NCBI GenBank assembly: GCA_025462885.1
Contig: JAOAPN010000004.1
Span: 62,001 to 126,000 of the forward strand
Reading direction: 5' to 3'
Length of the DNA stretch: 64,000 nt
From: Acidobacteriaceae bacterium
GTDB taxonomy: Bacteria > Acidobacteriota > Terriglobia > Terriglobales > Acidobacteriaceae
In this document: in pieces, positions 36,047 through 43,512 of the stretch
Layout of the letters: every line of letters starts with the position of its first letter
Numbering within the stretch: position 1 is the stretch's first letter
Notes under the pieces: generated by a model
What the model saw: only the letters and a program-made list of their open reading frames with translations
What the model was told of the DNA's origin: nothing
The model's database searches: none
Program-made: the position numbers and the translations under genes

Positions 36047-38029
36047 ATGAATCCTTCGCGTCGTACCTTTCTCTCAACCGCCGGTGCCGCGCTTGCAAGC
36101 GCAGCTCTGCCTTCTCGGGCTGCTGAAGGAAGGGGCACTCTGTCGCGCAAGCTGTCGCCAACCGCGTTCACTCCGCTCCTCCTCGGCGAGATCGTCCCAG
36201 CGGGGTGGCTGGAACGACAATTGCGGATTCAGGCGGATGGCATGTCAGGCCATTTAGATGAGGTCTGGCCGGATGTAGGCCCAAACAGTGGATGGCTTGG
36301 AGGATCGGGCGAAAGCTGGGAACGAGGTCCTTATTTTGTAGATGGCTTACTGCCGCTCGCATGGCTTCTCAAGGATGGCCCCCTTAAAACCAAGGCTATG
36401 CGCTTTATCAACTGGACTTTGGATCATCAGGCCGCGAATGGCATGATCGGTCCTTCGAGCAATGACGATTGGTGGCCGCGTATGGTCATGGTCAAAGTGC
36501 TGGCGAAGTACTACGACGCGACAAACGATCCACGAGTTATTCCGGTACTGACGCGTTATTTTCATCATCAGTTGTCTGCGTTGCCTGATCGTCCACTCAG
36601 AGATTGGGGCAAGTACCGCTGGCAGGATCAAGTTCTGATTGTTGAGTGGCTTTATGAGCGAACTGGAGACCCGGCGCTTCTTGATCTTGCTTCTCTACTT
36701 CAACAGCAGGGATATGACTGGGTCGCGGGCTTTGCTGAATTCAAATTTCAGACCCCAACCACGCGCGCTTTTCTCGACACCAAAGACATAGGCGGAAACA
36801 AGCCAGAAGGCATGCAGACGCATGGAGTCAATAACGGGCAGGCTCTAAAGACGGCGCCCGTTCGATATCGGCTCAATGGAAGTGGAACGGAGCGGAACAA
36901 CTACCATCATCAGATTGAGATGCTCGATCGCTATCATGGTCTCCCCAACGGGATGTTCTCGTGCGACGAACATCTTGCCGGCCTCGATCCCAGCCATGGC
37001 TCAGAATTATGTACGGTGGTTGAGACGCTGTTTTCAATGGAGGTCGCATTGGCCACCTTCGGCGATGCGACGATCGCTGATCGAATCGAGAAGATTGCCT
37101 ATAATGCGTTGCCGGGGACGTTCACGGACAACATGTGGGCTCATCAATATGATCAACAACCGAACCAGATACAGGTCGGTCTCAACTCTAAGCCGTGGAC
37201 TACCAATGGGCCGGAATCCAATATCTATGGACTTGAACCAAACTTCGGCTGCTGTACCGCCAATTTTCACCAGGGTTGGCCGAAACTGACTGAAAGCCTC
37301 TGGATGCGTACTCAAGATCAGGGGTTGGTGGCTGCGCTCTACGCTCCGTGCAAGGTGGAGACCAAGGTCGGCGGCACCCTGATTCACATCACGGAGGAGA
37401 CCGAATATCCCTTCCGCGAGACCGTACGTTTTGTTGTCAGCCCACAACGGGCGATAAGTTTCCCCATGCAATTTCGCATTCCCGGCTGGGCGCAAGGCGC
37501 GACCCTCACTATCAATGGAGTCAATTGGGAAAAGGGCTTGCTCCCCGGAACGTTTGCGCGCGTGGAGCGCATCTGGCGCCCAGGGGATACGGTGGAACTA
37601 CGTTTGCCAGTGAAGCCGACCGTCTCTCGCTGGTTCAATGGATCTATTGCGCTTTCGCGTGGTCCTTTGGTCTTCTCGCTCAACCCTGGGGAGAGTTGGG
37701 TGAAGCTTCGGGAGCGAGGAGAGGCATCGGATTGGCAGGTGTTTCCAAAGTCCGCCTGGAACTATGCGCTGCAGGTCGATGAGCGATCCGCCTCGAACCT
37801 GGAGGTAATCGAAACTCCCCTTGGCCCAAACCCTTTTTCGGCGGAGGGTTGCGGCATACGTCTTCGCGTGACCGGCCGAAGGCTGAATCGGTGGCGATCA
37901 GAAGATGGCGTTGCCGGACCTGTGCCGAGCGGCCTGCAGTCAAGTACAGAACCCGCAGAGACCTTAGAATTGATGCCTTACGGAGCAGCCAAACTGCGAA
38001 TCACCGCCTTTCCTCAGTTAAAAATCTAG
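36047..38029 (+). CDS. GH127-type beta-L-arabinofuranosidase (DUF1680)
   Basis: A 660-residue exported protein with a Tat-like start (RRTFLSTAGAALASAALPSRAA). An (alpha/alpha)6 barrel is evident (WLERQLRIQADGMSGHLDEV, GWLGGSGESWERGPYFVDGL, YRWQDQVLIVEWLYE). The signature E-x-C and Cys-Cys motifs are present: E320 and C322 in HGSELCTVVE, C402-C403 in FGCCTANF, which in GH127 (HypBA1) coordinate zinc and provide the cysteine nucleophile. C-terminal beta domains follow (FRIPGWAQGATLTINGVNWE). GH127 and related GH146 enzymes release beta-L-arabinofuranose from arabinan and glycoprotein. It is downstream of the receptor-isomerase unit and has its own 125-bp leader region, so separate control is possible. 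Confidence 0.9.
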   Translation: MNPSRRTFLSTAGAALASAALPSRAAEGRGTLSRKLSPTAFTPLLLGEIVPAGWLERQLRIQADGMSGHLDEVWPDVGPNSGWLGGSGESWERGPYFVDGLLPLAWLLKDGPLKTKAMRFINWTLDHQAANGMIGPSSNDDWWPRMVMVKVLAKYYDATNDPRVIPVLTRYFHHQLSALPDRPLRDWGKYRWQDQVLIVEWLYERTGDPALLDLASLLQQQGYDWVAGFAEFKFQTPTTRAFLDTKDIGGNKPEGMQTHGVNNGQALKTAPVRYRLNGSGTERNNYHHQIEMLDRYHGLPNGMFSCDEHLAGLDPSHGSELCTVVETLFSMEVALATFGDATIADRIEKIAYNALPGTFTDNMWAHQYDQQPNQIQVGLNSKPWTTNGPESNIYGLEPNFGCCTANFHQGWPKLTESLWMRTQDQGLVAALYAPCKVETKVGGTLIHITEETEYPFRETVRFVVSPQRAISFPMQFRIPGWAQGATLTINGVNWEKGLLPGTFARVERIWRPGDTVELRLPVKPTVSRWFNGSIALSRGPLVFSLNPGESWVKLRERGEASDWQVFPKSAWNYALQVDERSASNLEVIETPLGPNPFSAEGCGIRLRVTGRRLNRWRSEDGVAGPVPSGLQSSTEPAETLELMPYGAAKLRITAFPQLKI

Positions 38030-38061
38030 GCGATCCTGCAGCCTTCAATGCGCTGGGGGGA

Positions 38062-38904
38062 TTATTTTTCCTTCTTCTCCAAAGACTTTAATATTGCGGA
38101 CTCTATAAGCGGCTCCATGATGGAATATCCAGCAGAGGTCGGGTGCAGGCCATCGAGTGTCAGATCTTTTCTCAGACGATCGTTTCCATCGGTGAGGGCT
38201 GAATAGAAGTCGACATAGATCATTCCTCGTCGCTGTGCGGTCTGTCGGAGCCATTCGTTCAACTGCTTGATCCGGGCGGGTGGCCGTGTCTCCGTACGCA
38301 CAGTGAAGGCATCGTTTACTGGCAGCACGGAGCAAATAACAACGGGAATGTGATGGACCTCAGCGAGGTCAAATATGCTCGAGAAGTTATCTTCGATAAA
38401 TTTCATCAAGTCTGGAACTTTAAAGGTAGGGAGGTCGTTTGTTCCGGCGAAGAGTACAACAGCTTTCGGTTGAAGATCGATAACATCCGGGCGCATGCGC
38501 AGCAGCATCTGTGCCACGTTCTGGCCGCCGATGCCACGGTTGACCGGAATAAAAGTTTTATGGTCACGCTGAAAGTAGTCGGTATATTTCGGGCTGCCCC
38601 AGTTGTGCGTGATGGAATCTCCAAGAAAAACCACGCGGAGTTCTCCAGGCGAAGGAGCGCCTAACTTTCCATTCTCTTCGGCGTACCACGCTACGGTGGC
38701 CCAGTCCGGGAGTCTAAGCTGCAGTCGCTTCACATCCTCACTCGCTCGCTGCAGACTATCCACAAGCCGCGAGACCTCGCCGACACCGCTAGCTGACGGA
38801 GGTGCATCCGGGGCCACTCTTGAAGGCCCCGCTTGAGTGGCCCCGCCTTGGCCCCATGCCTGTAAGCCAGACGTGGAAAGCATGGCAATGATCGAGAGCG
38901 TCAC
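38062..38904 (-). CDS. Secreted SGNH/GDSL hydrolase
   Basis: A 280-residue protein with a signal-like N-terminus (IIAMLSTSGLQAWGQG). SGNH blocks: VVFLGDSITHNWG (nucleophile Ser), NRGIGGQNVAQMLLRM (Gly), VVLFAGTNDLP (Asn), and LDGLHPTSAGYSIM (Asp-His). It is similar in layout to bacterial platelet-activating-factor acetylhydrolase-like or pectin/xylan acetylesterases. GTG 38904 is the only usable start: the frame stays open for about 16 codons upstream and reads KSKLFSAS just before GTG, but contains no ATG. It is the last gene of the leftward group, 128 bp after LacI, and converges with GH127. Confidence 0.8.
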   Translation of the reverse strand: MTLSIIAMLSTSGLQAWGQGGATQAGPSRVAPDAPPSASGVGEVSRLVDSLQRASEDVKRLQLRLPDWATVAWYAEENGKLGAPSPGELRVVFLGDSITHNWGSPKYTDYFQRDHKTFIPVNRGIGGQNVAQMLLRMRPDVIDLQPKAVVLFAGTNDLPTFKVPDLMKFIEDNFSSIFDLAEVHHIPVVICSVLPVNDAFTVRTETRPPARIKQLNEWLRQTAQRRGMIYVDFYSALTDGNDRLRKDLTLDGLHPTSAGYSIMEPLIESAILKSLEKKEK

Positions 38905-39032
38905 GCTCGCAGAGAATAACTTTGATTTTGATGTTGCAGACGTCGGCGCGCCTCAAAAATAGGAGTAGCGAATTTCATGGTGGAGAGTGAATGTCTTAGT
39001 TCCTGAAGCGGCCTGAACGGCGGTCATCCTAC

Positions 39033-40121
39033 TCAGCCTCCAATCAGAGTGGAACCGCGCACAATCAATTTGCACTCCATTGAAATACTTTTGGCAGCGC
39101 CCGGCTTTTCAGCCGTCATACGGTCGAGTAGCATCCGTGCCGCGATAGCGCCCTGCGCAGTGATCGGCTGCTCTACTGTAGTCAGCGGAGGCGTCGTGAA
39201 TGCGGCCAGAGGAATATTGTCGAATCCCGCAATGGCCATGTCCTCCGGTACCCGCATGCCCAACATGTGCGCTGCACGCATGGCACCGATCGCGGTGAAG
39301 TCGTTGCGGGCGAACACGGCTGTCGGTCGACGGCGAAGCTGCGCCAATGCAGTCATCCCGGCGAAGCCATCTTCCTGTGTTGCGAAAGCGGGTGCCTCCC
39401 TCGGCCCTACCGTATGCTCTGGCCGAACCTCAAGGCCTGCTTGCTCAAGTGCAGCTGCATACCCCAGGTAGCGTCGCAGCGATAGCCGGTCTTCCGGCGA
39501 GATTCCTATAAACCCAATCTCTCGATGGCCAATCTCAATCAGATGGCTTACTGCGTCAAATGCCCCTTGCCAATGATTCGCTGTGACACAGTCCACTCCG
39601 CGAAGTTTTATGGGACGACCGATTGTGGCGAACGGAATTCCCCGGCGCGAGATATCGCGCAGTACTTCATCTCCAAGTTTTGTTCCACGGGTAGCCACGA
39701 TCAGCCCATCGACACGATGGTCGGCAAAGGCCTGCAGGCTGGCTTTCTCGTGCTCAAGCTTGCCACTCGTTGTAGCAATAAAACAGGTATATCCGGCTTC
39801 GTCGAAGACCTGCCTCACCCCGTTGACCAGTTCTGTTGAAAAGGGATTCGCGATGTCGGGCAGTAGTATCCCGATCGCGTTGAGTCGGCTGCTCTTCAAT
39901 TGTCGTGCGAGCATGTTGGGGCGATAGTGCAGCTTCTTCACAGCCTCGGATACGCGCTTCCGCACCTCTGAACTTACATATCCAGAGTCATTAATGGCAC
40001 GCGAAGCCGTCATCGGCACAACACCCGCCAGCCTTGCAACATCCGTCAGCGTCGCGGGTCGATTCGTATTTGTATTTTTGGTCTTCAAGCTTGTATTGCC
40101 TTTATATGGTCCATGTTCCAT
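39033..40121 (-). CDS. LacI-family transcriptional regulator
   Basis: Up to 362 residues from ATG 40121, with a 22-residue extension ahead of the HTH; TTG 40088, preceded by AAAGGC, would give a more typical length, so the start is uncertain. The HTH is clear (TLTDVARLAGVVPMTASRA, then INDSGYVSSEVRKRVSEAV, with hinge helix YRPNMLARQLKSS), followed by a periplasmic-binding-protein-type sensor domain (AIGILLPDIANPFSTEL, VDGLIVATRGTKLG, FARNDFTAIGAMRAAHMLG). It is embedded in a leftward operon of MFS, SDR, alpha/beta hydrolase and LacI, divergent from a polysaccharide lyase and TonB receptor. It most likely regulates this divergon in response to a uronic or neutral sugar. Confidence 0.9.
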   Translation of the reverse strand: MEHGPYKGNTSLKTKNTNTNRPATLTDVARLAGVVPMTASRAINDSGYVSSEVRKRVSEAVKKLHYRPNMLARQLKSSRLNAIGILLPDIANPFSTELVNGVRQVFDEAGYTCFIATTSGKLEHEKASLQAFADHRVDGLIVATRGTKLGDEVLRDISRRGIPFATIGRPIKLRGVDCVTANHWQGAFDAVSHLIEIGHREIGFIGISPEDRLSLRRYLGYAAALEQAGLEVRPEHTVGPREAPAFATQEDGFAGMTALAQLRRRPTAVFARNDFTAIGAMRAAHMLGMRVPEDMAIAGFDNIPLAAFTTPPLTTVEQPITAQGAIAARMLLDRMTAEKPGAAKSISMECKLIVRGSTLIGG

Positions 40122-40210
40122 GGAGGGTATTGCGTCGCCGATCTACACTTGGAGCCCAAAGAAGGATGATCGCATACGCAGAGAACCCATGGAGTGAGCT
40201 CTCTTGCGCG

Positions 40211-41146
40211 TTACGGCTTCTTCGCTGGAAGAAGTCTATTTTCTGCTAAAAAGGCCTGAAGTGCTTTACCGATTGCAAGTGACTGTTCCTCTGTAAACTT
40301 GCCGTGTTGCCCCCCCGATACTGTGAACAGTGCAACTGGCACCTTCAACTGCGTGAGTGCCTGGGCAAGCTTCGTCGACTGTTCATAAGGCACCACGGGA
40401 TCGGCATCTCCATGCACTATGAAGGTGGGTGGTAGACCTGCCCGAACATACGTAATGGGTGACATCTGCGTGGCCATCTTCTGTTGCCCAGGACCACCGC
40501 CAACCCAGCGACTTGCTGAATTCTTTAAGGTCATCCCCTCGACCAATAATGGACCTACGTCTGAAATGCCATAGAAGTCCAGAATTGAGCTCACGCGCGG
40601 CTGATCGGTACAGCCAGGCAAATCAATCTCGTTTGAAGGAGGAAGCATCCCCGCCATCAGAGCCTGGTGTCCACCGGACGAGGTGCCAAAGACGATCACA
40701 TTGTTCAGGTCGAAATTATACTGCGCAGCATTCTTTTTGACCCAGGACAGGGAACAGCGAGCATCCTGAATCGCGGCCGGTGCAGGTGCAACGTCCGTCA
40801 ATCGGTAGTCGACCATAACCAGCGAGAAGCCGAGGCGCAGAAGGGACTGAAAGGATGCCGCGCTCTTTGGGCGCGCATTTTTCCACCACGCCCCGCCGTG
40901 GAAGTAAACAATCACCGGCGACTTCTTTCCTCCGGGTTGCTGATACACATCGAGTTGCTCGTCTTCGCCACTTGCATGCAGATACGTGATGTTCTTGTGC
41001 TCGATCGGGATGACCGTCATTTCGCTGCTGGGCAGCGCGATGAATTCCGGATTGACCGGGGGCGGTATCCGCGGTGCCGTCGAGGACTGGGCCATAGCAG
41101 AAAACGTCAATGCCATCGCAAAGGGAACCAGGTATAGATGTTTCAT
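40211..41146 (-). CDS. Secreted alpha/beta hydrolase (carboxylesterase-like)
   Basis: 311 residues from ATG 41146, which has AAGGAG upstream and begins a signal peptide (MKHLYLVPFAMALTFSAMAQ); a 24-residue extension to 41218 overlaps the SDR gene. The alpha/beta hydrolase features are the oxyanion motif YFHGGAWW, the nucleophile elbow GTSSGG, the Asp in VHGDADPVVPYEQS and the His in GGQHGKF. This pattern is common in esterase/lipase family members that deacetylate sugars or hydrolyse ferulate or acetyl esters. It is third in the leftward operon after MFS and SDR genes. The ester substrate is unknown. Confidence 0.85.
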   Translation of the reverse strand: MKHLYLVPFAMALTFSAMAQSSTAPRIPPPVNPEFIALPSSEMTVIPIEHKNITYLHASGEDEQLDVYQQPGGKKSPVIVYFHGGAWWKNARPKSAASFQSLLRLGFSLVMVDYRLTDVAPAPAAIQDARCSLSWVKKNAAQYNFDLNNVIVFGTSSGGHQALMAGMLPPSNEIDLPGCTDQPRVSSILDFYGISDVGPLLVEGMTLKNSASRWVGGGPGQQKMATQMSPITYVRAGLPPTFIVHGDADPVVPYEQSTKLAQALTQLKVPVALFTVSGGQHGKFTEEQSLAIGKALQAFLAENRLLPAKKP

Positions 41147-41174
41147 CACAAGCTCCTTGCCAAACCGGGTCGAG

Positions 41175-41924
41175 CTAGCTGAATAGAATGCCGCCATTGA
41201 TATCGACATTTGTTCCATTCACAAAGGAAGCAGCATCCGACGCCAGATAGACCACCAACTGCGCCACCTCTTCTGCCTTGCCTTCGCGACCGAGCGGAGT
41301 CATCCCTGCAACGCGCTGGCGCACCTCCGGTTTGGTGAAGTCATCGTGGAACTTCGTCGCGATCATCCCAGGGCAGACCGCATTGACGCGGATGCGTCTT
41401 GGTCCCAATTCTTTTGCCAGTCCTCGCGTCATGCTCATCAACGCACCTTTCGAAGCTCCATAGGCAATACCACCTGGTCCGCCGCCGTCGCGCCCGGCCT
41501 GCGATGCAACGTTCACGATGGCGCCGCCATCCTCCATGTGCGTCAGGGCGGCCTGAGTCATCGCGAAGATGCTCTTCGTATTGAGCGCCATCACCTGATC
41601 CCAGAAAGCATCGTCCATCTCTTCCATACGCTTGCGTGCCAGCAGACCGCCCACTACGTTCACCAGGACCGCAATCGGATTTCCGGCTTCCTCGGCGGCC
41701 CATACTGCGAAGTTTCTGACAGCCGCCGTATCGAGTGCATCAACCTTGCGCGACAAAGCCTTCTGCCCCGTGGCTTCGATTGCAGCCAACACCTCGGTTG
41801 GGTTCGACCCGTGATAGCTGAGGGCAACCTGAGCTCCACGCCGAGCAAGCTCCACGGCAACAGCTCCGCCAATATCACGGCCACCACCAAATACGAGAGC
41901 CAGTTTGTTTTTGAGATCGGACAT
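41175..41924 (-). CDS. Short-chain dehydrogenase/reductase
   Basis: 249 residues from ATG 41924, supported by an AAGGGG site; the upstream extension to 42302 overlaps the MFS gene. Classical SDR motifs are present: cofactor loop VFGGGRDIGGAVA (residues 11-23), NVVGG, catalytic Ser141 in NVASQAG, and Y155-GASK-159. The C-terminus ends NGTNVDINGGILF. SDRs of this type reduce keto-sugar acids such as 4-deoxy-L-erythro-5-hexoseulose uronate in lyase pathways or oxidise sugars. Because a lyase lies across the divergent promoter and an MFS gene is 14 bp upstream, a uronate reductase role is the favoured guess. Confidence 0.87.
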   Translation of the reverse strand: MSDLKNKLALVFGGGRDIGGAVAVELARRGAQVALSYHGSNPTEVLAAIEATGQKALSRKVDALDTAAVRNFAVWAAEEAGNPIAVLVNVVGGLLARKRMEEMDDAFWDQVMALNTKSIFAMTQAALTHMEDGGAIVNVASQAGRDGGGPGGIAYGASKGALMSMTRGLAKELGPRRIRVNAVCPGMIATKFHDDFTKPEVRQRVAGMTPLGREGKAEEVAQLVVYLASDAASFVNGTNVDINGGILFS

Positions 41925-41938
41925 AAGAAACCCCTTTT

Positions 41939-43294
41939 CTAAAATGTGGTTGCAGCAGGGAGGACAACGACAGGAGCGAGACGCTGCACACTGCCGATGA
42001 ATACGAGCAGCAATACAAATCCGATCGGAGCGAGTAAGCCCGCGATCGTCAGTACTGCGCCATATCCGAAATGACTCACGATAGAAGCCGTACAAAGGTT
42101 GAAGATTAGGCTGCTGATGCCTGCCGCAGTCCCGCCCATTCCAGCGACCGTCCCGACCGCTGAAGAGGAGAAGAAATCGCTGGGCAGCGTCTGCACATTG
42201 CTGATCCACATCTGAAACCCAAACAGCACGACCGCAATACAGGCCAGCGCTCCGTATGCGGTCTGGGCGCGCGCAGCGAGGATGCCAAAGGGCATGAGGC
42301 AAGTCGCGATGCCGATCACAATTTTGCGGGCTGCATTCACGCTCATGCCACCGGCGATGAGCCTACCCGCAAGCCATCCCCCAAACAGACTGCCTACTGC
42401 TGCGGCAAGATAGGGTGCCCACGCGGAAGCGCCGATGTCTTTCAGGCTGAAGTGTCGAACGTCTTTCAGGTAGACCGGCAGCCACAGCATATACAACCAC
42501 CAGACCGGATCGACCAGGAATCGCGCCAGCAGGATGCCCCAGGTCTGGCGCAGTCGCAGCAGTGACTGTATCGAAGGCGCGGCAACGCTCTCTAGCGGAG
42601 GCTGACCGTCGCGGATGTATTTGAGTTCTTCTTCAGTGACGCGCGGATGCTTCGATAAGGGGTGATACACCATCAGCCATGCCGCGAGCCAGATGAATCC
42701 CGCCATGCCAACGATCAAGAAAGAAATTCTCCACCCGAGCCGCGGTGCAAGCAGTCGCGCCACCAGCAGGGGAGCGATCACTCCGCCCATGGATGCCCCG
42801 CCATTGAAGATCGCCATTCCCAGGGCGCGTTCCTTCTGCGGAAACCACTCAGCGATCACTTTCGCTGCCCCGGGCCAGTTGCCCGCCTCCCCTAGACCCA
42901 GGAAAAAGGAGCAGGCGGCGAACCCCACCAGCCCTGTGATTGCAGCGTGCCCCATTGCGGCCGCGCACCACACAATAACTGAAGTCGTAAACCCTACGCG
43001 CGCGCCATATTTGTCATAGAGCCTCCCTGAGACACTCTGGCTCAACGTATAGGCAAACAGTAAGATTGCTCCCACGAAGCCATACTCTCGACTGGTAACT
43101 CCTAGCTCCGGCCCGAATCGAGTGACCAGCAAGCCAATACTGCTTCGGTCGACATAGTTGATACATGTGATCAGGAAGATGAGTCCAAGGATCCACCAGC
43201 GTAGATTCGGGATCCCTCGCGATTCTTTGCCGACGGTCGCAACGTAGCCGCCAATCGCTTGAATCTTCGAGTTTTGGGTGATCGCTTTCTTCAT
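41939..43294 (-). CDS. MFS transporter, ACS family (hexuronate-like)
   Basis: 451 residues from ATG 43294, chosen for its GAGGGAG site; 37 codons of upstream frame are not needed. About 12 hydrophobic segments with ACS signatures: CINYVDRSSIGLLVTRFG, SGRLYDKYGARVGFTTS, SFFLGLGEAGNWPGAAKV and EWFPQKERALGMAIFNGGAS. Close relatives carry hexuronates or other sugar acids. It is the first gene of the leftward operon, sharing a 218-bp divergent promoter region with the polysaccharide lyase. It likely imports the products of that lyase across the inner membrane. Confidence 0.9.
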   Translation of the reverse strand: MKKAITQNSKIQAIGGYVATVGKESRGIPNLRWWILGLIFLITCINYVDRSSIGLLVTRFGPELGVTSREYGFVGAILLFAYTLSQSVSGRLYDKYGARVGFTTSVIVWCAAAMGHAAITGLVGFAACSFFLGLGEAGNWPGAAKVIAEWFPQKERALGMAIFNGGASMGGVIAPLLVARLLAPRLGWRISFLIVGMAGFIWLAAWLMVYHPLSKHPRVTEEELKYIRDGQPPLESVAAPSIQSLLRLRQTWGILLARFLVDPVWWLYMLWLPVYLKDVRHFSLKDIGASAWAPYLAAAVGSLFGGWLAGRLIAGGMSVNAARKIVIGIATCLMPFGILAARAQTAYGALACIAVVLFGFQMWISNVQTLPSDFFSSSAVGTVAGMGGTAAGISSLIFNLCTASIVSHFGYGAVLTIAGLLAPIGFVLLLVFIGSVQRLAPVVVLPAATTF

Positions 43295-43462
43295 GTCTCC
43301 CTCATCCTTCGCCGGGCGGTTTGGTATCGCTGCTTGTAGTTCGATCGATTCGCGTGCTCTCGCAGGATTAAGATCTTCGCTTCGGTCTGTTGCGCCACAC
43401 GGCAAAAAAAACTAAAGAAAGCATCTGTTCGACCGTGTAGAACGTGTGGTACTGTCTTCGGG

Positions 43463-43476
43463 TGCTAACGATAACA
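43463..43476. promoter_or_regulatory. LacI-like pseudo-palindrome in the divergent promoter region
   Basis: TGCTAACGATAACA is palindromic at 10 of 14 positions with a central CG, the typical geometry of LacI-family operators. It sits 36 bp before the lyase start and 168 bp from the MFS start, in the region that the LacI protein of this locus would be expected to bind. No second good copy is apparent. Confidence 0.45.
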
Positions 43477-43512
43477 TATTTCGACACGCCAAAACCAATC
43501 GAGGATCTTCGG

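Noticed and set aside
38100-39000. Idea that the three TonB receptors arose by recent tandem duplication
   Set aside because: They share architecture only; the domain sequences and barrel ends differ clearly, so they are old paralogues.
43427-43443. GTTC-N9-GAAC in the divergon promoter and similar GAAC/GTTC pieces before the other receptors (26104-26119, 45554-45564)
   Set aside because: Four-base words with different spacings arise by chance often; a shared operator for the receptors is not supported.
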